DNA from: JANMEX01 sp041751995 | GTDB taxonomy: Bacteria > Pseudomonadota > Alphaproteobacteria > Rhizobiales > Rhizobiaceae | Assembly: GCA_041751995.1 (NCBI GenBank) | Contig: JBGSHY010000039.1 | Span: 62,001-126,000 of the forward strand | Direction of reading: 5' to 3' | Length of the DNA: 64,000 nucleotides | Made by a program: the position numbers and the translations under genes | In this document: positions 8,298-16,518 of the stretch, in pieces | How the letters are laid out: every line of letters begins with the position of its first letter | How positions within the stretch are numbered: position 1 is the stretch's first letter | The notes under the pieces: model-generated | What the model saw: only the letters and a program-made list of their open reading frames with translations | The model's database searches: none | Told to the model about the DNA's origin: nothing

Positions 8298-9443
8298 TCA
8301 AGCCTCGTCCTGCTTTTCGGGAGCCCCGGTTTCCGGCGCATCCGGCTCAATGACCGGATGGCGCGCATGGAATAGCCCGATGTCCGCCTCGATTTTCTTC
8401 AACAAACCGTTCCGCGCCATGTCGCGCGCCACCGCGATGGCAGCGGCAAAGCCTTCTGCGTCGGTTCCGCCATGGCTTTTGACCACCACGCCATTCAACC
8501 CGAGAAACACGCCGCCGTTGACCTTGCGCGGGTCCATTTTCTCGCGCAGGAAATTGAAAGCGCTGCGGGCAAACAGATAGCCGATCCGCGCCATAACCGT
8601 TCGACCCATCGCCATGCGCAAGTATTCTGCGATTTGCTTGGCGGTGCCTTCGGCGGTTTTCAACGCAATATTGCCGGCAAAACCCTCGGTCACGACAACG
8701 TCAACCGTGCCCTTGCCGATGTCATCGCCCTCGACAAAGCCGTCATAACGCATGGTCGACAGGTTTGCGTCGCGCAGCATGCGGCCGGCTTCCTTGACCT
8801 CTTCCTGCCCTTTGATCTCTTCAACGCCGACATTGAGCAGTCCAACGGTCGGTCGGTCGATTTCAAACAATGCCCGCGCCATGGCCGAGCCCATCACGGC
8901 AAAATCCACCAGTTGCTGGGCGTCGGCGCCGATGGTCGCACCGACATCCAGCACGATGCTTTCACCGCGCAACGTCGGCCATACGGCTGCAATTGCAGGT
9001 CGCTCGACCCGCGCCATGGTGCGCAGGCAAAATTTGGACATGGCCATCAGCGCGCCGGTGTTGCCGGCAGAAACGCTTGCCCCGGCTTCTTCGGACTTCA
9101 CCGCCTCAATCGATTTCCACATCGACGACTTCCAGCGGCCCTGGCGCAGCGCCTGGCTTGGCTTGTCGTGCATGGAGACCGAAACTTCGCAATGCACGAA
9201 GGTTGAAACCGACCGCAACTCGGCAAACCGGTTCAATTCCGGCATCACTTCGGCTTCCTTGCCGAAGAAAATGAAATGCAAATCCGGATAGCGCTCCAGC
9301 GCCAAAGCCGCGCCGGGTATCGTGACCGTGGGACCGAAGTCCCCGCCCATGGCATCAATGGATATTTTTGTCACGCGTTGGCCGTCCCGTGTTCCGGAAG
9401 CATTTTCCGCTAGCCCCTCACCCGATTTACCGGTTTTCGCCAT
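8298..9443 (-). CDS. plsX: Phosphate acyltransferase PlsX
   Basis: PlsX turns acyl-ACP into acyl-phosphate, the donor for PlsY in phospholipid synthesis. The signature KISIDAMGGDFGP is present, followed by SAGNTGALMA and DVGA..GADAQQLVDFAVMG. The frame from ATG 9443 gives 381 residues. An alternative GTG at 9374 gives 358 residues, closer to the usual length and placing KISIDAMGGD at the N-terminus as in most family members; neither start has a good ribosome site. The C-terminal tail PDAPETGAPEKQDEA is acidic. It sits between the DUF177 gene and fabH in one minus-strand unit. Confidence 0.95.
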   Translation of the reverse strand: MAKTGKSGEGLAENASGTRDGQRVTKISIDAMGGDFGPTVTIPGAALALERYPDLHFIFFGKEAEVMPELNRFAELRSVSTFVHCEVSVSMHDKPSQALRQGRWKSSMWKSIEAVKSEEAGASVSAGNTGALMAMSKFCLRTMARVERPAIAAVWPTLRGESIVLDVGATIGADAQQLVDFAVMGSAMARALFEIDRPTVGLLNVGVEEIKGQEEVKEAGRMLRDANLSTMRYDGFVEGDDIGKGTVDVVVTEGFAGNIALKTAEGTAKQIAEYLRMAMGRTVMARIGYLFARSAFNFLREKMDPRKVNGGVFLGLNGVVVKSHGGTDAEGFAAAIAVARDMARNGLLKKIEADIGLFHARHPVIEPDAPETGAPEKQDEA

Positions 9444-9479
9444 TCAGGCAATGTCAATCGTGCAAATTTGCGGCACGGC

Positions 9480-10031
9480 TCACTGTTTTTGCTTGAACGC
9501 GGCGAGTTTGGCAAAAGGCGAGACCTTTGCCGGCTCTTTATCCGCTTCGGCGACCGGCGGCAGCTCGGCGCCTTCCTTGCGCGGATAGGGATCAATCCCG
9601 AGTTCGAAAAATTCTTCCGCGACCAGACCGACATCAAGATGGTCACCGGCAAAGGTCTCGGGTGCATCCGGCCCATTGGCGTCCAGCACGATCTCGCCGT
9701 TGGCATCGGCTTGAACACGGGCAAGTTTGGAATGTTCAGGCACAAAAACCGCGTCGACCTCGTTCTCGACACGGGCATCGAGCGGTTCAAGCGTGATCGA
9801 GCAGCTCTGCACAATCTCTGCGGTGACAGTTCCCGTCACCTTGACGCCGTCACCGCGCCACTTTGCAACAATGAGATCGGCCACAAATGACTTCACTGCA
9901 ATCAGGTCATGGTCATGCGCCAATGCCGCACGTTCGCTGTCACTTGCCACAAGCTTAATCGGCATGCCCCGCTGCGGCAGGCGGGCGACGCTGACCGGGT
10001 GGCTGATGGGAAGGCTCGGGTTCTTGTGCAT
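9480..10031 (-). CDS. DUF177 (YceD-like) protein
   Basis: 183 residues with the DUF177/YceD pattern: an N-terminal PISHPVSVARLP region, then VTAEIVQSCSITLEPL with the conserved cysteine, and an acidic segment ending in EEFFELGIDPYPRKEG. In many bacteria YceD is linked to 23S rRNA maturation and lies next to rpmF and plsX. Here it precedes plsX with no rpmF between them, a common alphaproteobacterial arrangement. It ends 36 bases before the plsX start. The molecular role is not established. Confidence 0.9.
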   Translation of the reverse strand: MHKNPSLPISHPVSVARLPQRGMPIKLVASDSERAALAHDHDLIAVKSFVADLIVAKWRGDGVKVTGTVTAEIVQSCSITLEPLDARVENEVDAVFVPEHSKLARVQADANGEIVLDANGPDAPETFAGDHLDVGLVAEEFFELGIDPYPRKEGAELPPVAEADKEPAKVSPFAKLAAFKQKQ

Positions 10032-10049
10032 GCTCTGTCCGTAATTTTG

Positions 10050-10598
10050 TTATGGTGCGGGCGAAATGCCCGGAAAACTGACGTATCCCGCCAGAATCGC
10101 TTCATCTGCCTGTTCGTCAAGTGCCTTAGCGACGGCGAGCGCGTGGCGGGCATATAAAATGGCTTCCTGCCAATTGCCGGCGTCCGGAAAGATGTTGCGC
10201 GACAATGCAGCAGCCAGCGCCTCGTCGTCACCCGTCCCGATCGGTCCGTCATAACTGGCGGCGCGGCCATAGAACATGCGGGCGAGTTTCTTCATGCGCT
10301 TGGGCACGGAAGCATCGCCAATGCCAAGTTCGCGCAGGGAATGATCGACATCCTTGAAAAATTCTTCAATGACCTCCTGCCCCAGCCCTTGCAGGCCTTT
10401 TCCGGCATCCTTTGTCCGGCGCAGGAACAGGATCATGTGCAAGGAAAGCGATTCAAACCGGCCGAGCGGCGTATCGGGCACATTCCAGTGAGAAAAAATT
10501 GCCGGCTGCCGCGCCGCTGCCACGATCGCCTCATAGGTGCGGATCAGGATTGCTTCGCTGATCAAGCGTTTGCGGCCGAAGAGTTTTGACAGGATCAA
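10050..10598 (-). CDS. Ubiquinol-cytochrome c chaperone (CBP3 family)
   Basis: 182 residues of the Ubiq_cyt_C_chap family, related to mitochondrial CBP3, which helps assemble cytochrome b of the bc1 complex. Characteristic blocks are the helical IRTYEAIVAAARQPAIFSHW start, the ESLSLHMILFLRR centre, and a C-terminal AALSRNIFPDAGNW region. It is all-helical, without signal peptide or membrane segment, so it should act at the cytoplasmic membrane face. It is the first gene of the minus-strand unit leading to DUF177, plsX and fabH, and is divergent from bamE. Confidence 0.9.
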   Translation of the reverse strand: MILSKLFGRKRLISEAILIRTYEAIVAAARQPAIFSHWNVPDTPLGRFESLSLHMILFLRRTKDAGKGLQGLGQEVIEEFFKDVDHSLRELGIGDASVPKRMKKLARMFYGRAASYDGPIGTGDDEALAAALSRNIFPDAGNWQEAILYARHALAVAKALDEQADEAILAGYVSFPGISPAP

Positions 10599-10709
10599 GC
10601 TGCTGGTCTTTCAAATGCTTAACGTCCGGACGCGAGACACGTTGCATCGCAGCGAAAGCTGGTTTACCGAATGCGTGCGGAAAGGCCCGGCACGCGGCCT
10701 TTGAGGGAG

Positions 10710-11234
10710 ATGGCGTTGTTTAAAGCCAATATCAAGCAAAACATTGCATCGCAGTTCTATGCGGGTGCAGTAATCGTATCGGTCAGCATTGGCCTTGTGG
10801 GCTGCCAGTCGATGGATATCGACATGCCGTCGGATACCATCAATCAGGGCTATGTGATTGACGAAGCGGCTTTGGCTGCAACACCGGTCGGCTCGAGCCG
10901 CGAGCAGGTCCTGCTGTCGCTCGGAACGCCATCGACGATCAACTCGCTCGATAACAATGAAGTGTTCTACTACATCTCGCAGACCCGCAAGCGGTCGGTG
11001 GCTTTCCAGAAGGCCAAGCTGACGGACCAGCGCGTTCTTGCAATCTATTTCGGACCGGATGGCACCGTTTCAAACATTGCCAATTACGGCCTCCAGGACG
11101 GCAAGGTGTTTGACTTCATCAAGCGCGTCACGCCGACAGGCGGCAAGGACATGACCTTTATCAGCCAGATACTGGCAGGCCTCGGCCGCGGACAAGCCCC
11201 GCCATCACAGTCGAACAACGGCGACATTTATTAG
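10710..11234 (+). CDS. bamE: Outer-membrane assembly lipoprotein BamE
   Basis: BamE is the small lipoprotein of the outer-membrane protein insertion machine. From ATG 10710 the protein has 174 residues. A signal peptide is followed by lipobox LVGC, giving lipidation at the Cys near residue 33. The SmpA/OmlA domain contains GSSREQVLLSLGTPSTI, VFYYISQTRKR and VLAIYFGPDGTVSNIANYGL. The frame is open back to 10671, but the shorter start gives a standard signal peptide. A GAGGGAG purine tract directly abuts the ATG, closer than ideal. A good terminator follows. Confidence 0.93.
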   Translation: MALFKANIKQNIASQFYAGAVIVSVSIGLVGCQSMDIDMPSDTINQGYVIDEAALAATPVGSSREQVLLSLGTPSTINSLDNNEVFYYISQTRKRSVAFQKAKLTDQRVLAIYFGPDGTVSNIANYGLQDGKVFDFIKRVTPTGGKDMTFISQILAGLGRGQAPPSQSNNGDIY

Positions 11235-11266
11235 GCTGCCCAAGAGGCCGCTTTTCGGGAGTTCAG

Positions 11267-11298
11267 ACCCGCCGGCTCACCCTGGCGGGTTTAGTTTT
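11267..11298 (+). terminator. Rho-independent terminator after bamE
   Basis: Stem ACCCGCC/GGCGGGT (11267-11273 and 11284-11290) with a ten-base loop is followed by TTAGTTTT. It lies 33 bases after the bamE stop. Confidence 0.8.
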
Positions 11299-11311
11299 GG
11301 AACACGCGCTT

Positions 11312-12547
11312 TCAATTGAACCAGAGCGCGTACCCAAGAAAATTGCCGCGGAAGGCCGAGGTCAGGCCATCCCAGTCCGCCGTTGTTGAAATCGGGCCGG
11401 ATTCGAGGAACGGGATCGCGTCCACTCCGGCAGTAATCAAAACGGCGTCAATCCGTTTGGACTCGTCAAAGAAGCGCTTGACGTTGAAGCCCTTGTTGAA
11501 GCGCCAGTGCGGCATCAGCTTCTTGCCGTCCAGCACCTGTTCAAACTCACCCATCACCGCCAGCCAGCCGTCGATGGTCGCATCATCCACCGCCATGCCC
11601 CAGCGGCCGGTCTGCTTGGCGTTGGGCAGCCATTCCTTGTCATTGTCCGTTTCCGCCCGCGCCGCCGCCCAGCTCTCACGGCTGAGGGATGCAAGGGTCA
11701 CCAGCCGTGTGCGCACGTCTTTCAGCCGTTCCGGGTCTGTAACCTCCCAGTTCAAAAGGTGAATCATCGCAATCGCGTCACCAATCGAATTGTCGACAAA
11801 CCCGCCCGCAATAACCGGTGCCAATAGCTCTTGCGCCATCGGCAGACCGGCGTGCGGGAACCAGACATGGGCGGTCTTGTTGAAACTCTCCTCGAAATCC
11901 ACCGCCAGCCCGAATTCAGCCGAAGCGGTCAGAAACTGGATATAGCCGCGCAGCCACAACAAGTCGGCCTTGTCGAAGGCGAAATTCAGGTCCGGCGGTG
12001 ATGCTGGAGCGGCGGCGCGCGACAGCGCCTGCAGAATTGCGCCGAAGGATTCTGAGTCCGTTGCCTTGCCGTCGCTGTTCAAATCGGCGCGCACCTGCAT
12101 CAGGTCGACATTCAGCTTCACATCGCCGTTGACGTCACCCTTTGCCCCTTCTGCCAGCAGCGCATCGGCCTTGTTCAGATCATCAAACAGAGCCTGCAGG
12201 ATCGCCCGCCATTTCTCATAAGTGATCGGCTCCGGATTGGGGTTCGGCTCAACCGGCATGCGCAGGATCGGCAGCTGCATCATCGCGCCGCCCGGATGCG
12301 TTTCGAGGCCATGTCGGTGCAGCGCCTGGCCGAGATGCTCGACGCCCGCCACAAAGGCCAACAGACCTTCAGCTGCTCTCGCCTCGGCTACCGCTTTGGC
12401 ATCGCCGCCCAGAGCCGCCAGCGCCTTGCCGCCCTCGGTCAGCGTTCCGGCATAGAGGTTCTTCGTCAAAACATCATTCGCCTCCCCCGCCATCGCGGGC
12501 GCTGCGCATGAGAGCATCAGGGAAGTCAGAACAGGAACCAAACGCAT
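11312..12547 (-). CDS. Periplasmic protein of unknown function with an EF-hand loop
   Basis: 411 residues from ATG 12547, chosen because GAGGAGG lies seven bases upstream and because the start gives a clean signal peptide (MRLVPVLTSLMLSCAAPAMA-GEA). The frame is open to TTG 12610, but that would bury the signal. Around residues 155-166 the stretch DLNSDGKATDSE fits the canonical EF-hand loop D-x-N-x-D-G-x5-E, and GDVNGDVKLN just before it is a second, degenerate loop. The remainder is mostly helical, with a conserved-looking block KADLLWLRGYIQFL. No enzyme motif is recognised. It is probably exported and calcium-binding. It forms its own unit, convergent with bamE. Confidence 0.8.
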   Translation of the reverse strand: MRLVPVLTSLMLSCAAPAMAGEANDVLTKNLYAGTLTEGGKALAALGGDAKAVAEARAAEGLLAFVAGVEHLGQALHRHGLETHPGGAMMQLPILRMPVEPNPNPEPITYEKWRAILQALFDDLNKADALLAEGAKGDVNGDVKLNVDLMQVRADLNSDGKATDSESFGAILQALSRAAAPASPPDLNFAFDKADLLWLRGYIQFLTASAEFGLAVDFEESFNKTAHVWFPHAGLPMAQELLAPVIAGGFVDNSIGDAIAMIHLLNWEVTDPERLKDVRTRLVTLASLSRESWAAARAETDNDKEWLPNAKQTGRWGMAVDDATIDGWLAVMGEFEQVLDGKKLMPHWRFNKGFNVKRFFDESKRIDAVLITAGVDAIPFLESGPISTTADWDGLTSAFRGNFLGYALWFN

Positions 12548-12633
12548 GAAAGTGCCTCCTCGCAATAAAGCAGCCCCTTGATGCTGCATCCCAAACCAAT
12601 CTGCGGTCAATCATGGTTTTCGTTGGGCCAAAC

Positions 12634-12664
12634 AAAAAACCCCGCCGGATCGCTCCAGCGGGGC
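12634..12664 (-). terminator. Rho-independent terminator after hppA
   Basis: On the minus strand CCCCGC and GCGGGG (12663-12658 and 12645-12640) pair across a 12-base loop and are followed by six T, starting 28 bases after the hppA stop. Confidence 0.85.
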
Positions 12665-12690
12665 CATATGACTTCAACAGTCCGTGAGGC

Positions 12691-14844
12691 TTAGTGTGCC
12701 AGCACAGCCAGCAGCAGCAAGGCCACGATGTTGGTGATCTTGATGGCCGGGTTGACGGCCGGGCCTGCGGTGTCCTTGTACGGATCGCCGACCGTGTCGC
12801 CGGTGACGGAGGCCTTGTGGGCTTCCGAACCCTTGAGATGCTTGACGCCGTCCTTGTCGACAAAACCGTCTTCAAACGACTTCTTGGCATTGTCCCAAGC
12901 GCCGCCGCCCGAGGTCATCGAAATGGCGACGAACAGGCCGTTGACGATCACGCCGAGGAGCGATGCGCCGAGCGCTGCGAAGGCAGAGGCCTTCGAACCG
13001 GAGATGAGCAGCACGCCGAAGTAAACCACCAGCGGTGCGAGCACCGGCAGCAGTGACGGGATGATCATTTCCTTGATGGCGGCCTTGGTCAGAATGTCCA
13101 CGGCACGGGCATAATCCGGCTTGGATGTGCCCGCCATGATGCCAGGGTTTTCGCGGAACTGACGGCGGACTTCCTCGACGATCGAGCCAGCTGCGCGGCC
13201 GACAGCCGTCATTGCGATACCGCCGAAGAGGTAAGGAATGAGACCACCGAAGATCAGGCCGGCAACGACATACGGGTTGGACAGGTCGAACGAGATTTCG
13301 CCAATGCCCTTGAAGTACGGGTACACCGTGGCGCCATAGGCATTCGCAGCAGCGGCGAAGAACTTTAGGTCGTTCGAGTAGGCCGCGAAAAGCACCAGAG
13401 CGCCAAGACCGGCAGAACCAATGGCATAGCCCTTGGTAACGGCCTTGGTGGTGTTGCCAACCGCGTCAAGCGCGTCAGTATTATGTCGCACTTCCTTCGG
13501 TAGGCCAGCCATTTCGGCAATGCCGCCGGCGTTGTCCGTGACCGGACCGAACGCATCGAGCGCCACGATCATGCCGGCAATGCCGAGCATGGCGGTGACG
13601 GCAATGCCGGTGCCGAACAGGCCAGCGAGCTGGTAGGTCGTGATGATGCCGCCGACAATGACGATGGCCGGTAGCGCTGTCGATTCCAGCGAGACCGCAA
13701 GGCCCTGGATGACGTTGGTGCCGTGGCCGGTCACCGATGCCTGCGCAATCGAGTTGACCGGGCGTTTACCGGTGCCGGTGTAGTATTCGGTGATGACCAC
13801 GATCAATGCGGTGACGATCAGGCCGATCACGCCGCAGATGAACAGGTTCATGCCGGTGATGACCTGGCCGGCAACAGTGCCGATTTCGCCCCAGCCGATG
13901 GTCAGCGAGGTTGCGCCGCCAAGACCGATGATCGACAGCAGACCGGTGACGATGAGGCCCTTGTACAGAGCGCCCATGATGTTGTTGGACGCGCCGAGCT
14001 TGACGAAATAGGTGCCGGCGACCGAAGTCAGGATGGATGCGCCGCAGATGACCAGCGGGTAGGTGATGACGGCATCGAGATTGCCTGCACCGGTGAAGAA
14101 GATCGCGGCCAGAACCATGGTGGCGACGATCGACACGGCGTAGGTTTCAAACAGGTCAGCGGCCATGCCGGCGCAGTCGCCGACATTGTCACCGACGTTG
14201 TCGGCGATGGTTGCCGGGTTGCGCGGATCATCTTCCGGAATGCCGGCTTCCACTTTGCCGACCAGATCGCCGCCGACGTCGGCGCCCTTGGTGAAGATGC
14301 CGCCGCCGAGACGGGCGAAGATCGAGATCAGCGAAGCGCCGAAGCCGAGCGAAACGAGCGCGTCAATGACCGCGCGGTCATCGGCCCAATATTCCATCGG
14401 GCCGGTCAGCACCCAGAAGTAACCGGCCACGCCCAGAAGCGCGAGACCAGCCACCAGCATGCCGGTGATGGCGCCCGACTTGAAGGCGATGTCGAGGCCG
14501 CCGGCCAGCGACTTCGAGGCAGCCTGCGCGGTGCGCACGTTGGCGCGGACCGAGACGTGCATGCCGATGAAGCCGGCAAGACCGGACAAGACAGCGCCGA
14601 TCAGGAAGCCAATGGCGGCCGTGAATGACAGGAGCCAGATGGCAAGAAAAAACACAACCACGCCGACGATGGCGATGGTCTTGTACTGGCGGGCAAGATA
14701 GGCCTGCGCGCCTTCGCGGATGTTGCCCGCGATTTCCTGCATGCGTGCGCTGCCCTGATCGGCCGAAAGAACCGAACGCGTCGTGATGACGGCATAAAGG
14801 ACAGAAAGCAGGCCGCAGATGATGACAAACAGAATGGGTGTCAT
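12691..14844 (-). CDS. hppA: Membrane-bound proton-translocating pyrophosphatase
   Basis: 717 residues with about 16 membrane helices. It couples hydrolysis of pyrophosphate to proton export across the membrane. The catalytic loop reads DVGGDLVGKVEAG followed by DDPRNPATIADNVGDNVGD, with the metal-binding acidic clusters. The ion-class motif is GNTTKAVTKG, with Lys and Thr at the two positions that are Ala and Gly/Ala in K+-dependent enzymes, so this is the K+-independent class. ATG 14844 has GAGGA upstream; the frame extends to 14928 but that part is not hydrophobic. A promoter and a terminator frame it as a single-gene unit. Confidence 0.97.
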   Translation of the reverse strand: MTPILFVIICGLLSVLYAVITTRSVLSADQGSARMQEIAGNIREGAQAYLARQYKTIAIVGVVVFFLAIWLLSFTAAIGFLIGAVLSGLAGFIGMHVSVRANVRTAQAASKSLAGGLDIAFKSGAITGMLVAGLALLGVAGYFWVLTGPMEYWADDRAVIDALVSLGFGASLISIFARLGGGIFTKGADVGGDLVGKVEAGIPEDDPRNPATIADNVGDNVGDCAGMAADLFETYAVSIVATMVLAAIFFTGAGNLDAVITYPLVICGASILTSVAGTYFVKLGASNNIMGALYKGLIVTGLLSIIGLGGATSLTIGWGEIGTVAGQVITGMNLFICGVIGLIVTALIVVITEYYTGTGKRPVNSIAQASVTGHGTNVIQGLAVSLESTALPAIVIVGGIITTYQLAGLFGTGIAVTAMLGIAGMIVALDAFGPVTDNAGGIAEMAGLPKEVRHNTDALDAVGNTTKAVTKGYAIGSAGLGALVLFAAYSNDLKFFAAAANAYGATVYPYFKGIGEISFDLSNPYVVAGLIFGGLIPYLFGGIAMTAVGRAAGSIVEEVRRQFRENPGIMAGTSKPDYARAVDILTKAAIKEMIIPSLLPVLAPLVVYFGVLLISGSKASAFAALGASLLGVIVNGLFVAISMTSGGGAWDNAKKSFEDGFVDKDGVKHLKGSEAHKASVTGDTVGDPYKDTAGPAVNPAIKITNIVALLLLAVLAH

Positions 14845-14939
14845 GGCCAATTTCCTCGTTACGCCCGGAAAACCCCTCCCCGGGCAGTTAAAACTGCGTG
14901 CGATTCGCGCCAAAGCGCGCGCCGTCAACGTCGGGGCCG

Positions 14940-14968
14940 TGTATGCTGAATGATGGATTAAAGGTCAA
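14940..14968 (-). promoter_or_regulatory. Promoter of hppA
   Basis: On the minus strand TTGACC (14968-14963) and CATACA (14945-14940) are 17 bases apart, about 95 bases before the hppA start codon. Confidence 0.6.
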
Positions 14969-15046
14969 GGCAACGCCCGGATTTTGACACATTTCCTGGC
15001 GCGCGCGCCGCAATTTCAGGTCAATGGACCATTTGCTGCATCAACT

Positions 15047-15961
15047 TCAGCCCGTTAACTTGTCCAGCGTTCGCCGGGTGTCGTTGGCCTCTTCCCGCAG
15101 CCAGCCGATAAACCTTTGAATTTGCGGACGATGGACGGAATCCGCCCTGGTTCTCAGCCGGTAGGGATGCGGCGCGTCAAGATGCTCGGATATGGGAAAA
15201 GGCAACAGAATTGATCCGGTCTCAAGTTCGAGCAAAAGCAAAGACAGGCCGCAAACCAGAAAGCCGACGTTTTGCCGCACAGCTTCCAGGCCCAGCCTAG
15301 CATTCGGATAGCGAACGCCCCTGTCCGGGCCTTTTTTGCGATGGCCGTATCGCTCGAACCACTCAACCCACCCTGGACGGGCGCTGGCATCATAATGCGA
15401 ATTGAGATGCAAGAGCGGCATGCCTTCCATCTGCTGATCCGGATCGCTGCCAACAATGCGGCGCATGTTGTCAGGCCCCGTGATAGGCACAAGCACGTCC
15501 GTATACAAAGGCTCGCCGGGGTCTTCGCCGTAAACTATGCGCAGGTCCGGCGTGCCTATTCTGAGCGGGACGTCGCCTGCACCGTTGATGCAAAACAGTA
15601 TGTTGGGATGTGCTCTGCGAAAATCAGGCAAGCGCGGCATGAGCCAAAGCTCGGCCCAATCCGGATCGGCAACAATGTGGATCTCACTTATGCGCTGAAA
15701 ATCCAGAGTTTCGGTCACGCGCTCCAAGGCGTCAAATGCCTCACGCAGATCCGGCAGCGCCCGGTCCAGTTCCGGCGTGGGTATAAGCCCCGAGCGGCCG
15801 CGGGCTAGAAGATCCGTGCCCAAATAATCCTCAAGCGCGCGAATGCGTTGCCCGACTGCGGCAGGCGTAATGCCCAGCCGGTCAGCGGCGGCTTTCAGCG
15901 AGCCTTCCCGGATCGCCATGTCCAACGCCTGCAATGATTTAAGGTGTGACGTGCCGGTCAT
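15047..15961 (-). CDS. LysR family transcriptional regulator
   Basis: 304 residues. The N-terminal winged helix (about residues 7-65) reads LKSLQALDMAIREGSLKAAADRLGITPAAVGQRI (quoted for the motif blocks) and RALEDYLGTDLL, the GcvA-like LysR pattern. A two-lobed effector domain follows (about 90-290). It is transcribed away from the DUF4242 gene at 16118, and the 156-base gap between them carries two related palindromes, so it very likely controls that gene and itself. The effector cannot be predicted. Confidence 0.92.
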   Translation of the reverse strand: MTGTSHLKSLQALDMAIREGSLKAAADRLGITPAAVGQRIRALEDYLGTDLLARGRSGLIPTPELDRALPDLREAFDALERVTETLDFQRISEIHIVADPDWAELWLMPRLPDFRRAHPNILFCINGAGDVPLRIGTPDLRIVYGEDPGEPLYTDVLVPITGPDNMRRIVGSDPDQQMEGMPLLHLNSHYDASARPGWVEWFERYGHRKKGPDRGVRYPNARLGLEAVRQNVGFLVCGLSLLLLELETGSILLPFPISEHLDAPHPYRLRTRADSVHRPQIQRFIGWLREEANDTRRTLDKLTG

Positions 15962-15965
15962 TTGA

Positions 15966-15980
15966 TAAAGTTTAGCTTTA
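15966..15980. promoter_or_regulatory. Candidate LysR operator, copy 1
   Basis: TAAAG-TTTAG-CTTTA is an inverted repeat of five bases with a five-base spacer, four bases upstream of the LysR start codon. It shares 12 of 15 positions with copy 2 at 16007-16021. Its position suggests autorepression; binding is inferred from symmetry and context only. Confidence 0.55.
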
Positions 15981-16005
15981 CTTCACAAAATAACAAGGCC
16001 TGTTG

Positions 16006-16022
16006 CTAAAGCTCAGCTTTAG
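16006..16022. promoter_or_regulatory. Candidate LysR operator, copy 2
   Basis: CTAAAGC-TCA-GCTTTAG is a perfect inverted repeat of seven bases around a three-base spacer. Its core is nearly the same as copy 1, and the two centres are 41 bases apart (about four helical turns), which suits a LysR tetramer. A further half-site CTAAAG lies at 16026-16031. It is about 96 bases upstream of the DUF4242 start. Confidence 0.65.
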
Positions 16023-16117
16023 GGCGCTAAAGAAATTTGAGTTATGAATTGCGTCGCATGCGGCGCAACATGTTTTTGCCAAACCGGCGTCAATCAAATC
16101 GAATGGGATCAAACGAC

Positions 16118-16393
16118 ATGAAACGCTACATGATCGAAAGGGAAATTCCTGGCATCGGCGATTTTTCGGTCACCGAGTTATGCGGCGCGGCGCGGGCCTC
16201 GAACAAGGCATTGGCCAGCATTGGGCCATCCATCCAATGGCAGCATTCCTATGTTGCCGGCGACAAGACATTCTGCGTCTACCTTGCCGACAGCGAGGAA
16301 GACATCAAGAAGCATGCAGGCCTCAGCGGAATCCCCTTCTCTCGCATTACAGAAGTCGCGAAAATCATTGACCCGCTGACAGCCAACAACTGA
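16118..16393 (+). CDS. DUF4242 domain protein
   Basis: 91 residues from ATG 16118 (MKRYMIEREIPGIG). The frame is open to 16037, but the extra 27 residues are basic and unlike the family. The fold is the small ferredoxin-like DUF4242 module: an opening beta strand (KRYMIEREIPG), a helix with SNKALASIGPSIQWQHSYV and a closing strand region FCVYLADSEEDIKKHA. A related actinobacterial protein is described as nickel-binding, but no such site is claimed here. The gene is divergent from the LysR gene and is its most likely target. Biochemical role unknown. Confidence 0.8.
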   Translation: MKRYMIEREIPGIGDFSVTELCGAARASNKALASIGPSIQWQHSYVAGDKTFCVYLADSEEDIKKHAGLSGIPFSRITEVAKIIDPLTANN

Positions 16394-16481
16394 TCTGACC
16401 ACATTGCGCCCGTGCGCGCGCCCCGCCCGCAATCTTCAGCTGAGCTTTTCAGGCTTCGGGAAAGCTTCCGGTGAATATCGC

Positions 16482-16517
16482 TCCCTTGGTTTTCCAAACC
16501 GTGAGAAAACCAAGGGA
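16482..16517 (-). terminator. Perfect 13-bp hairpin directly after the MFS gene
   Basis: TCCCTTGGTTTTC (16482-16494) and GAAAACCAAGGGA (16505-16517) are exact reverse complements around a ten-base loop. The stem starts one base beyond the stop codon of the minus-strand MFS gene. No T-run follows, so it may stabilise the mRNA 3' end as much as terminate. Confidence 0.5.
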
Positions 16518-16518
16518 C

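Noticed and set aside
13723..14628. A 301-codon open frame opposite hppA
   Set aside because: Asp/Gly-rich, low complexity, and fully inside a membrane-protein gene on the other strand.
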